From GCA-2747515 sp964427825 (GTDB taxonomy: Bacteria; Patescibacteriota; Minisyncoccia; Moranbacterales; GCA-2747515), in NCBI GenBank assembly GCA_964427825.1, contig CAYRUU010000031.1, positions 1-10,978 of the forward strand: 10,978 nt of DNA, read 5' to 3'. Positions 1-6,039 of the stretch are shown in pieces (position 1 is the stretch's first letter; each line of letters starts with the position of its first letter). The notes below the pieces were generated by a model that saw only the letters and a program-made list of their open reading frames with translations, was not told where the DNA came from and did not search any database. A program made the position numbers and the translations under genes.

Positions 1-154
1 TGGTATGGCATCAGGTAGCATGTCATAACCATTATACGAGGCCTTGATGCGGTATATTTGGGGTGACACTATTGTATAGCGCTCTTCTTGGTGTGTTGAA
101 CATGCTTGTCACACTGCTTGCAAAATTCCTCTTTTCATAGTAGAGTTTCTGTGT
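1..154. other. Left-edge region, no assignable gene
   Basis: No gene can be assigned here. On the + strand, the frame beginning at base 3 is open from the window edge to a TGA at 45-47, so it could be the last few codons of an upstream gene, but about 14 codons are too few to judge. I see no convincing intrinsic terminator and no promoter with both boxes at normal spacing before the gene at 155. Confidence 0.3.
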
Positions 155-484
155 ATGAACTTTTCACGAGAACACGATAAAGTTATTCCGCAAAAGTGTC
201 CTGTGTGTGGCGCGGGACGCGATAGCTTGTCGTATGTACCAATTGGGCACGACGGAGATAAAACGGTCGTGCACATCACCTGTGAAAAATGTGCCGGTGC
301 TGCAATGGTTCTGGTGTCACACAGTGAGATGGGCGTGATGACAGTTGGTGTGCTGACGGATGCAGGTGCCGATGAGGCGCGGACGTTTCTGCATGAAAAA
401 ATCGTGTCGGACAACGATGTGATCGCAGTGCATCAATATTTGAATCACTATGACGGCGCGGTAAGTGAGATGTTTAATGTCTAA
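155..484 (+). CDS. Small zinc-ribbon hypothetical protein
   Basis: This 109-residue protein has no function I can name. Two CxxC pairs at residues 15-18 (CPVC) and 43-46 (CEKC) are spaced like a four-cysteine zinc ribbon, with about 24 residues between the knuckles. The rest is soluble, with no signal peptide or membrane segment. The C-terminal half (about residues 65-109) is a mixed sequence ending in a Tyr/Asp-containing stretch. The chosen ATG is preceded by T and lacks a Shine-Dalgarno sequence, like most starts in this window. Its stop lies 28 nt before the preferred rplY start, so the two are probably co-transcribed. Zinc ribbons commonly bind nucleic acid or protein partners, and the neighbour is ribosomal, so a translation-related role is possible but is only inference. 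Moderately sure that it is a real gene. Confidence 0.72.
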   Translation: MNFSREHDKVIPQKCPVCGAGRDSLSYVPIGHDGDKTVVHITCEKCAGAAMVLVSHSEMGVMTVGVLTDAGADEARTFLHEKIVSDNDVIAVHQYLNHYDGAVSEMFNV

Positions 485-512
485 GGACAAGCAGTAATTT
501 GTGATGAGAGCT

Positions 513-1190
513 ATGGATAAGATTGTATTGAAGGTAGATAAGCGCAGTGAAACGGGTAGGGCGGCACGTCGTGCGGCCGGTGGGCGTGTGCCCGCGGTGC
601 TGTATGGTAACAATGTCACCACACAAAATGTGTGGGTGGATACGTTGGCGCTGGAACGCACATTTGCCGAAGCCGGTACGAACACCATTGTATCGCTTGT
701 TGTGGACGGTGGTGCGCCGGTGAACGTGTTAATTTATGACTATCAAACAGATCCGATTGCCAATCACTTTGCCCATGTAGATTTTTATGCGGTGAACATG
801 AAGGAGGATGTGGAGGCGCGTATTCCTGTGGAATTTACCGGTATTGCACCGGCAGTGAAGGAGTTGGGCGGTACGTTGGTGAAGACGTTGGATGAGCTTA
901 TTGTACGAGCGCTACCGTCAGATTTGCCGCGTGAGATCATTGTGGATCTGAGCACACTCAAGACATTTGATGATCGTATGACGGTGGGCGATTTGGCGTT
1001 GGGCGACAAGGTGGAAATTCTTGTGGAGCCGGATACGGTGATTGTTATGGTGGATGAACCGCGCACGGAAGAGGAGTTAGCGGCGCTGGATGAGGCGGTG
1101 GATGCGGATGTGTCCAAGGTGGAGGGCGTTGCAGACAAGGAACCCTCTGAAGATGCCGAAGAGACTACGGAAAAAAAGGAGAAGAAGTAG
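513..1190 (+). CDS. rplY: 50S ribosomal protein L25 (TL5/Ctc family)
   Basis: This is a ribosomal large-subunit protein of the long L25/TL5/Ctc type, which binds 5S rRNA. The N-terminal 5S-binding domain (about residues 1-95) has the typical basic opening followed by the family signature VPAVLYG near residues 26-32. A second beta-rich TL5 domain starts near residue 100 (VEARIPVEFTG) and runs to about residue 190. A charged, low-complexity Glu/Lys tail (about 190-225) ends in EKKEKK; such tails are common in the Ctc form. I prefer the ATG at 513 because homologues begin at this Met-Asp/Glu-Lys sequence and the base before it is T. A GTG at 501 and an ATG at 504 are in-frame alternatives that would add three or four residues. 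An intrinsic terminator follows 33 nt after the stop, so rplY ends its transcription unit. Confidence 0.93.
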   Translation: MDKIVLKVDKRSETGRAARRAAGGRVPAVLYGNNVTTQNVWVDTLALERTFAEAGTNTIVSLVVDGGAPVNVLIYDYQTDPIANHFAHVDFYAVNMKEDVEARIPVEFTGIAPAVKELGGTLVKTLDELIVRALPSDLPREIIVDLSTLKTFDDRMTVGDLALGDKVEILVEPDTVIVMVDEPRTEEELAALDEAVDADVSKVEGVADKEPSEDAEETTEKKEKK

Positions 1191-1222
1191 TCATTGCGTC
1201 ACGACATACGGACTACAACAAG

Positions 1223-1256
1223 AAAAACCGACCACAGCGGTCGGTTTTTTGTTTTT
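1223..1256 (+). terminator. Intrinsic terminator after rplY
   Basis: A perfect 11-bp stem (1223-1233 with 1239-1249), made of six G/C-rich pairs (CCGACC with GGTCGG) plus five A-T pairs, closes a 5-nt loop ACAGC. A T-rich run to 1256 follows. This is a classic Rho-independent terminator. It ends almost directly on the next promoter, separating the rplY unit from the secreted transglycosylase gene. Confidence 0.93.
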
Positions 1257-1257
1257 G

Positions 1258-1266
1258 TGGTATAAT
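1258..1266 (+). promoter_or_regulatory. Extended -10 promoter, nearly leaderless
   Basis: A consensus TATAAT at 1261-1266 is preceded by TG plus one base (1258-1260), the extended -10 arrangement. No good -35 box is visible, because the upstream stretch is occupied by the rplY terminator. A start site about 7 nt downstream of the -10 box would fall near 1273, only about 6 nt before the ATG at 1279, so the mRNA should be leaderless or almost so. Confidence 0.72.
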
Positions 1267-1278
1267 AAAAAACACACT

Positions 1279-2550
1279 ATGGAAAACACAAGACAGTATT
1301 TTTTTGCAGGAGTGGTGATGTGTGCCGTGTTGTGCATTATGCATGGCGGTGTTGTTGTTGCGGATGATACGGTGGAGAAGACGCCGGAGGAAGTGCAGCG
1401 TTTGGCGGAAGAGCGCAAGGCGAAGGAGGATGACTATGAGGATGAGAAGGAGAAGATTGAGGACAATATTGAGCGCATCGAAAAGAAAAAGGGTGTTTTG
1501 GAGGTGCAATACAACAACGTACGGCGATCGTTGGGTACGGCACAGCGCACTATTGCGGATGTGGAGGCGGACTTGGCGGAGACAAATCAAGAAATTGATC
1601 GACACGTTGCGCAAATTTTGTCACTTGATGATCAAATCGCACTGTACCGATCGTCATTGACGTATACGTTGCGTGAAGCCTATTTTACCTATAATGACGG
1701 GGGTGTTGTTGCTGTGGCATCACAGGATGCGTCACAGCGGTTTTTGGCGCAGGGTGATGACTTGGCGGGTGTGCAGGCGCGCATTGCACAGTATGTGCGT
1801 ACTGTTGACGCGGCACGTACGGCACAGGAGCGGAAGAAAAAAGACGTGGAGGAGTTGCGCGATACAAAGCAAACGCTTTTGAAAGAACATGAGCAGAAAG
1901 CTGCTGCGCTTGCATCACAAGCAGCGGGTGTACAGACAGAGATTGTAAAAGCGGATGCGTCATTACAAGAGCTGCAAGCAAAGCTATCTGCCGTAGAATC
2001 CAAACTCTCTACGCTTCTCGGTAAATCGTACAGCACAAATGACATTGTGGAGGCGGCGAAATTTGCGAGCAAAAAAACCGGTGTGCGCAAGGATTTCATT
2101 TTGGGCATGCTTGTTGTGGAGACGAATCTTGGGCGTTTTACGGGCGGGTGTACGTATAAGGAGAGTCGCATGAGTCCCGCGCGCCAAGAAATTTTCAAAA
2201 GCATTTGTAAGAAATTGGACTACGATTACAAGAAACAGAAAGTATCGTGTCCGCCAAAAAACTACAAAGGTACAGGCGGTGCTATGGGTGTAGCACAATT
2301 CATGTCGGATACATGGAAAGCGTATGAATCAAAGATTGCATCGCACACAGGTCATAACCCGCCCGATCCGTGGAGTTTGACGGATGGTGTGATGGCAATG
2401 GCGTTGAAACTTGCCAACGATGGTGCCACAAAAAAAAGTGGTGAGTGGCAGGCGGCGAGCCGCTACCTTGGCACATGTTCTACAAAAAGTACACGATTTT
2501 ACTGTGAGGATGTGCTCTATTGGGCGGATAACTATGAGAAGAAGCTCTAA
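1279..2550 (+). CDS. Secreted coiled-coil protein with MltB-type lytic transglycosylase domain
   Basis: This 423-residue exported protein probably cleaves peptidoglycan glycan strands. A signal peptide spans about residues 1-28: hydrophobic core 8-28, likely cleavage after VVVA. Residues about 34-252 are Glu/Lys/Ala-rich coiled coil, interrupted near 134-175 by a segment beginning LREAYFTYNDGG. That layout resembles the coiled-coil domain of PcsB/CwlO/RipC-type hydrolases, which in other bacteria is controlled by FtsEX. The C-terminal part (about 258-423) resembles SLT-2/MltB transglycosylases, with candidate catalytic Glu281 in VVETNLGRFTGG, the GGAMGVAQFM motif at 333-342, and NPPDPWSLTDGVMAMA after it. 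Four to six cysteines in the catalytic domain could form disulfides. The start at 1279 is supported by the promoter 12 nt upstream and by the signal peptide; an upstream in-frame ATG inside rplY at 1090 is rejected. Family assignment is confident; the partner and regulation are inferred. Confidence 0.88.
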   Translation: MENTRQYFFAGVVMCAVLCIMHGGVVVADDTVEKTPEEVQRLAEERKAKEDDYEDEKEKIEDNIERIEKKKGVLEVQYNNVRRSLGTAQRTIADVEADLAETNQEIDRHVAQILSLDDQIALYRSSLTYTLREAYFTYNDGGVVAVASQDASQRFLAQGDDLAGVQARIAQYVRTVDAARTAQERKKKDVEELRDTKQTLLKEHEQKAAALASQAAGVQTEIVKADASLQELQAKLSAVESKLSTLLGKSYSTNDIVEAAKFASKKTGVRKDFILGMLVVETNLGRFTGGCTYKESRMSPARQEIFKSICKKLDYDYKKQKVSCPPKNYKGTGGAMGVAQFMSDTWKAYESKIASHTGHNPPDPWSLTDGVMAMALKLANDGATKKSGEWQAASRYLGTCSTKSTRFYCEDVLYWADNYEKKL

Positions 2551-2569
2551 TGTTTTTCTCCAGCATGCA

Positions 2570-2598
2570 TTGACTGCGGGTACAGAATATGCTATACT
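2570..2598 (+). promoter_or_regulatory. Strong sigma70-like promoter
   Basis: TTGACT at 2570-2575 and TATACT at 2593-2598 are separated by exactly 17 nt. Both boxes differ from consensus by one base. The expected start is near 2605. No protein gene begins nearby; the first 250 nt downstream consist mainly of RNA hairpins, so this promoter probably makes a small RNA or a structured leader. Confidence 0.72.
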
Positions 2599-2609
2599 TA
2601 TAAGGTAGG

Positions 2610-2652
2610 TCGGGTGGATGTGAATAGTACTCACGCCCGATTTTTCGTTTTT
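2610..2652 (+). terminator. Intrinsic terminator or attenuator after the transglycosylase gene
   Basis: TCGGGT (2610-2615) pairs with GCCCGA (2635-2640), and inside it GTGA (2620-2623) pairs with TCAC (2631-2634), leaving the four bases 2616-2619 bulged. A T-rich run (2641-2652, interrupted by CG) follows. It can end transcription of the gene finishing at 2550. It also lies only about 5 nt after the expected start of the 2570-2598 promoter, so it could act as an attenuator or release a roughly 45-nt RNA. Confidence 0.65.
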
Positions 2653-2786
2653 TAACAATAAAAGAAGCAATCCGTCGGCAAGATCAAGTAGCGGCGCGTG
2701 ATTTTTTTCTATGAGATGTGAAAATCTTTGCATCTGCTCGTTGTATGACGCTATGTCGTCACGACGACCACATTCTCAAACAGTGT

Positions 2787-2822
2787 GCCGCGCGGGCACA
2801 TCGCTTGTCTGCGCGGCTTTTT
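2787..2822 (+). terminator. Strong intrinsic terminator upstream of the murA promoter
   Basis: GCCGCGC at 2787-2793 pairs perfectly with GCGCGGC at 2811-2817. The stem extends inward by five more pairs, two of them G-U, to give about 12 bp around a 7-nt loop, followed by five Ts (2818-2822). No protein gene ends just upstream, so what it terminates must be a non-coding transcript or read-through from 2550. Confidence 0.8.
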
Positions 2823-2829
2823 GATTTCC

Positions 2830-2858
2830 TTGAAAAAAGCAGCACTTCAGCGTATACT
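2830..2858 (+). promoter_or_regulatory. sigma70-like promoter of the murA operon
   Basis: TTGAAA at 2830-2835 and TATACT at 2853-2858 are 17 nt apart. The expected start near 2865 gives an approximately 50-nt leader before the murA ATG at 2915. The -35 box begins 8 nt after the preceding terminator, so this is probably the main promoter of the long envelope/division operon. Confidence 0.78.
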
Positions 2859-2914
2859 AGCAGAAGATACGAAAGATGTAGGGGTTTCTGTAAACACATG
2901 AGCAACAATCTGTT

Positions 2915-4219
2915 ATGCATTATTTTCAAATCAACGGTGGGAAGAAATTAGAAGGCGCAATCACGGTAAACGGATCCAAAAATGCCGCTGTGGCGCTGCT
3001 GGCGGCATCTGTGATCAATCGTGGGACGACCACGTTAAAAAATATGCCGCACATTGAGGAGGTGAATCGGTGGGTGGAGATTTTGGAAAGTATTGGCATG
3101 CGCGTGGTGCGTGACGGTGCCACCATGACACTGTCATCGCCGGAAAAGCTTTCTGTTGAGAAGATCAATGTTGCATCCGCCACAAAGACGCGCAGCGCGA
3201 TTATGCTCATTGCGGCGCTTGTGGGACGCGAAAAACACTATACGATCCCGCAGGCGGGAGGCTGCAAGCTTGGTGCGCGTACGATTGCACCACACCTGTA
3301 TGCGTTGGAAAAGTACGGCGTTGTCATTGATGTGGTGAAGGAGGGCTATGTCGTGACAATTGATGCACTGCGTCCATGTGCGCGCAACGTCTTATATGAG
3401 TCGGGGGACACGGTGACGGAGTCGGCGCTATTGGCGGCGGCGCAAATTCCCGGTAAGACGGTGATCTCCATGGCAAGTGCCAACTATATGGTGCAGGATC
3501 TGTGCTTTTTTTTGGAGGCGCTTGGTGTGAAAATTGACGGCATCGGCACGTCCACGTTGACTGTGCACGGCAAAAAGGTTCTGCGCAAAGATGTCACGTA
3601 TGCGATCAGTGAGGATCCGATTGAAGCGATGTTTTTTATGTCGTTGGCGATTGTGACAAAGAGCGAGCTTGTTATTAAACGTGCGCCGATAGAGTTTTTG
3701 GAATTGGAGTTGTTGAAGTTGGAAAAAATGGGGCAACAGTATGTGATTGAACGGCAGTATGCGTCGGTAAACAAACGTACGCGATTGGTGGATGTACGCA
3801 TGATCCCATCAAAACTCACGGCGCTAGAAGACAAGATTCACGCCATGCCATTCCCCGGAATCAATATGGATAACTTGCCGTTTTTTGTACCGATTGCCAT
3901 GATGGCAAAGGGCACAACGCTTATTCACGATTGGGTGTTTGAAAATCGTGCGGTGTATTATACGGAGCTCAATCGTTTAGGCGGAGCAATTACGCTGATT
4001 GACTCGCACCGCGTGACAGTAGAGGGACCGACAACGCTGAAATGCGCCGATTTGACGTCGCCACCAGCGTTGCGACCGGCGGCGATTATGTTGGTGGCAA
4101 TGCTTGGCGCCAAAGGAGAGAGTATTTTGCGTGATGTGTATGCTATCAATCGCGGCTATGAAAATTTGCAAGACCGTTTGCGCGCCATTGGTGCGGATAT
4201 TACGTTAGTTGAAGAGTAG
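2915..4219 (+). CDS. murA: UDP-N-acetylglucosamine 1-carboxyvinyltransferase (divergent MurA)
   Basis: MurA catalyses the first committed step of peptidoglycan synthesis in the cytoplasm, transferring enolpyruvate from PEP to UDP-GlcNAc. The 434-residue length is near the usual ~420. The family's Lys22-Asn23 pair is present in NGSKNAA at exactly 22-23. The PEP-site cysteine is Cys117 in GGCKLGAR, which predicts fosfomycin sensitivity at this residue. FENR and the NRGYENLQDRLRAIGAD ending are conserved. By alignment from memory, the catalytic Asp (E. coli D305) corresponds to Asp319, but the usual FPTDMQ motif is replaced by a sequence around FPGINMDN with about two extra residues. The conserved Arg (E. 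coli R397) corresponds to Arg387, preceded by an insertion containing TSPPAL. The active site therefore looks intact in a divergent branch; a paralogue with altered substrate cannot be excluded. The start has no Shine-Dalgarno. The next gene begins 4 nt after the stop. Confidence 0.9.
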   Translation: MHYFQINGGKKLEGAITVNGSKNAAVALLAASVINRGTTTLKNMPHIEEVNRWVEILESIGMRVVRDGATMTLSSPEKLSVEKINVASATKTRSAIMLIAALVGREKHYTIPQAGGCKLGARTIAPHLYALEKYGVVIDVVKEGYVVTIDALRPCARNVLYESGDTVTESALLAAAQIPGKTVISMASANYMVQDLCFFLEALGVKIDGIGTSTLTVHGKKVLRKDVTYAISEDPIEAMFFMSLAIVTKSELVIKRAPIEFLELELLKLEKMGQQYVIERQYASVNKRTRLVDVRMIPSKLTALEDKIHAMPFPGINMDNLPFFVPIAMMAKGTTLIHDWVFENRAVYYTELNRLGGAITLIDSHRVTVEGPTTLKCADLTSPPALRPAAIMLVAMLGAKGESILRDVYAINRGYENLQDRLRAIGADITLVEE

Positions 4220-4223
4220 ATTT

Positions 4224-5009
4224 ATGAATATGGGTGAATATGTAAAAGGAAAAGACTATATCGGTGTTGGCGGCGGTGTTTTGATTCTCAATGATAAGAA
4301 TGAAGCTCTATTGATGAAGCGGGGAAAAAATACACGCAACGAGGTCGGATGGTGGTCTAAGCCTGGCGGCGGTGTTCGATATGGAGAAAATGCAATTGAT
4401 GCCATGGTGCGTGAAATGAAAGAGGAATTGGATATTCTCATTGATATATGGGGGTATTTGCCCCATACGGATCATATTTTGTCAAAAGAACAACAACATT
4501 GGGCATCTTTCAATTTTATTGCGTCTGTGAAGCAGGGTAAACCGAAAAACATGGAGCCGAGCAAATGCGAAGAAATCGGTTGGTTTGCACTAGATGCTTT
4601 ACCAAAAAAATGCACGCAAACAACAATGGAACCGATTGAAAATTTTCAAAAAGGACGTTTTATCAATCTCCGGCAAAATCATATTGGTCATGATATGACG
4701 TATTATGATGCAATACAGAAATTTCATGAGAAGTTTGCTATGCGCGGCACAAATAATGAAGATATGGGATTTCGTCTGCACTTGATGATGGAAGAATTGG
4801 GAGAATTGGCACAGGCAATGACGAAGGGAAAATCACGCGCAGATATTATTGAAGAAAATATTGATTTACTTAATTTGATTCTGGGGAATTTTATCAGTCT
4901 TGGCGTCAGCCCACAGGAGATGGATGCGGCATTTTGGTCAAAATATCGCATTATCATGGACAGAAAGAAGAAAAAATTGGATAATGGAACATACAGAGTA
5001 ACCGCATAG
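4224..5009 (+). CDS. Nudix hydrolase fused to MazG-like NTP pyrophosphohydrolase
   Basis: This 261-residue cytoplasmic protein appears to carry two nucleotide-hydrolysing domains. The N-terminal Nudix domain (about 10-130) has a near-complete Nudix box at residues 49-71: Gly49, Glu55, then REMKEEL at 63-69, with Asp70 in place of the usual Gly. The C-terminal part (about 165-250) fits the all-alpha MazG fold: E190-E191-x-x-E194 (EELGE) and E211-x-x-D214, the metal-binding pattern of NTP pyrophosphatases. Both domains hydrolyse nucleotide-type pyrophosphates, so a pool-cleaning or sugar-nucleotide role is plausible; the substrate is unknown. The gene is visibly more A/T-rich than the GTG- and GCG-rich genes around it, suggesting separate acquisition. 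It lies 4 nt after murA and 13 nt before mreB. I chose the ATG at 4224; a TTG at 4209 inside murA and an ATG at 4230 are alternatives. Confidence 0.87.
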   Translation: MNMGEYVKGKDYIGVGGGVLILNDKNEALLMKRGKNTRNEVGWWSKPGGGVRYGENAIDAMVREMKEELDILIDIWGYLPHTDHILSKEQQHWASFNFIASVKQGKPKNMEPSKCEEIGWFALDALPKKCTQTTMEPIENFQKGRFINLRQNHIGHDMTYYDAIQKFHEKFAMRGTNNEDMGFRLHLMMEELGELAQAMTKGKSRADIIEENIDLLNLILGNFISLGVSPQEMDAAFWSKYRIIMDRKKKKLDNGTYRVTA

Positions 5010-5022
5010 CACAAAATGTTTT

Positions 5023-6039
5023 ATGGCGATGGTGGTACGAAAAATCGGTATTGACTTGGGAACGGCAAATACATTGGTGTTTGTGCCGAAGCATGGCGTG
5101 GTGGCGGATGAACCGTCGGTTGTTGCTGTTTCCATGATTGACAATAGGGTGCTGGCCGTTGGTAATGAAGCAAAAGAAATGTTGGGGCGCACACCGGATA
5201 CGATTACGGCATATAAACCGCTGCGCGACGGGGTGATTGCGGATTATCGCGTGACGGAGGCAATGCTTAGGTATTTCATCAAGAAGGTAACTGGGCGATT
5301 TATGCTGGTGCGTCCGGAGGTGATGATTTCCATCCCCGCCGGTATTACGAGCACAGAGCGACGTGCTGTTGTTGACGCAGCGGAAAAGGCAGGTGCCAAG
5401 CGCGCCTATGTGGTGCGTGAACCGATCCTTGCCATGATCGGCGCTGGCATTAAGATTCATTCAGCACAAGGCAACATGATTATCAACATCGGCGGTGGGA
5501 CAAGTGAGATTGCCGTGATTTCTTTGGGCGGTGTAGTGAGTTCCTATAGTGCGCGCGTTGGTGGCAATAAATTTGATCAGGCGATCTCTGATTATATCAA
5601 GCGCAAGTATTCGTTGGCCATCGGTGAGCAGATGGCAGAGGAAATCAAGATTACCATCGGCAGCGCTGTGCAGCAGGTGAAAGAGGATCGGATGGATATT
5701 CGCGGACGTGACTTGATGGGTGGACTACCGAAAACGATCACTATTTCGTCCAATGAGGTGACGGAAGCACTACAAGATGAATTGCGCGAGGTGATCAATG
5801 CGGTGAAGAAAGTCTTGCAAAATACACCACCGGAATTGTCGGCGGATATTATGGACAAGGGGACGGTGCTCAGTGGTGGTGGAGCGCTCCTCAAGAATTT
5901 GGATCAGTTGATTACGCGCACGATCGGTGTGCCGTGCTATGTGGCGGATGATCCGCTGCGGTGCGTGGTGCGCGGTACGGGGAAGGTCTTGGGCAATTTG
6001 GATATTTATAAAAAAACTATTCTTGCCACACGTTCATGA
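5023..6039 (+). CDS. mreB: Rod shape-determining protein MreB
   Basis: MreB is a bacterial actin homologue that polymerises on the inner membrane and organises cell-wall synthesis. The 338-residue length is typical. Actin-fold nucleotide motifs are visible: phosphate 1 IGIDLGTANTLVFV near residues 8-21, phosphate 2 GGGTSEIAVISLGG beginning at 157, and the adenosine motif VLSGGGALLKNL beginning at 282. Other family stretches include PSVVAV, REPILAMIGAGI and VGGNKFDQAI. The N-terminus is short and lacks an obvious amphipathic helix, so membrane attachment may rely on other segments or partners. Its TGA overlaps the ATG of the following glycosyltransferase gene (ATGA), which suggests translational coupling. 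An internal ATG at 5029 is a minor alternative start. Presence of mreB with murA predicts a non-spherical, walled cell. Confidence 0.96.
   Translation: MAMVVRKIGIDLGTANTLVFVPKHGVVADEPSVVAVSMIDNRVLAVGNEAKEMLGRTPDTITAYKPLRDGVIADYRVTEAMLRYFIKKVTGRFMLVRPEVMISIPAGITSTERRAVVDAAEKAGAKRAYVVREPILAMIGAGIKIHSAQGNMIINIGGGTSEIAVISLGGVVSSYSARVGGNKFDQAISDYIKRKYSLAIGEQMAEEIKITIGSAVQQVKEDRMDIRGRDLMGGLPKTITISSNEVTEALQDELREVINAVKKVLQNTPPELSADIMDKGTVLSGGGALLKNLDQLITRTIGVPCYVADDPLRCVVRGTGKVLGNLDIYKKTILATRS

Larger units (their letters stand above)
2605..2822 (+). ncRNA. Candidate structured small RNA or attenuated leader
   Basis: The span is delimited by the promoter at 2570-2598 and the terminator at 2787-2822. 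Hairpins seen by eye, in order: 2610-2640 with a T-rich run; 2669-2703 (CGTCG with CGGCG plus flanking A-T pairs across a bulge) followed by seven Ts; 2714-2735 (9 bp counting two G-U, loop AATC); 2739-2766 (CGTTG with CGACG, a two-base bulge, then TGACG with CGTCA, loop CTATGT); and the terminal 2787-2817 stem. I do not recognise a known RNA class: the conserved landmarks of RNase P RNA, tmRNA, SRP RNA and 6S RNA were not found. It could be a small RNA, a short transcript ending at the first hairpin, or a conditional leader for murA. The one open frame across it (from 2718) reads as low-quality and overlaps murA. Confidence 0.4.

Noticed and set aside
56..74. Resemblance to the phage SP6 promoter (GGTGACACTAT core at 62-72)
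   Set aside because: Only about 14 of 18 positions match when aligned to the end of the core, the initiating region differs, and no phage gene is present. Treated as chance.
1090..1278. Upstream extension of the transglycosylase reading frame to an ATG at 1090
   Set aside because: It would overlap rplY, read through its terminator, and bury a good signal peptide internally. The ATG at 1279 has a promoter directly before it.
2718..2951. 77-codon + strand frame across the structured intergenic region
   Set aside because: It runs through the 12-bp terminator and the murA promoter, overlaps murA in another frame, and has Cys/Arg-rich, non-coding-like composition.
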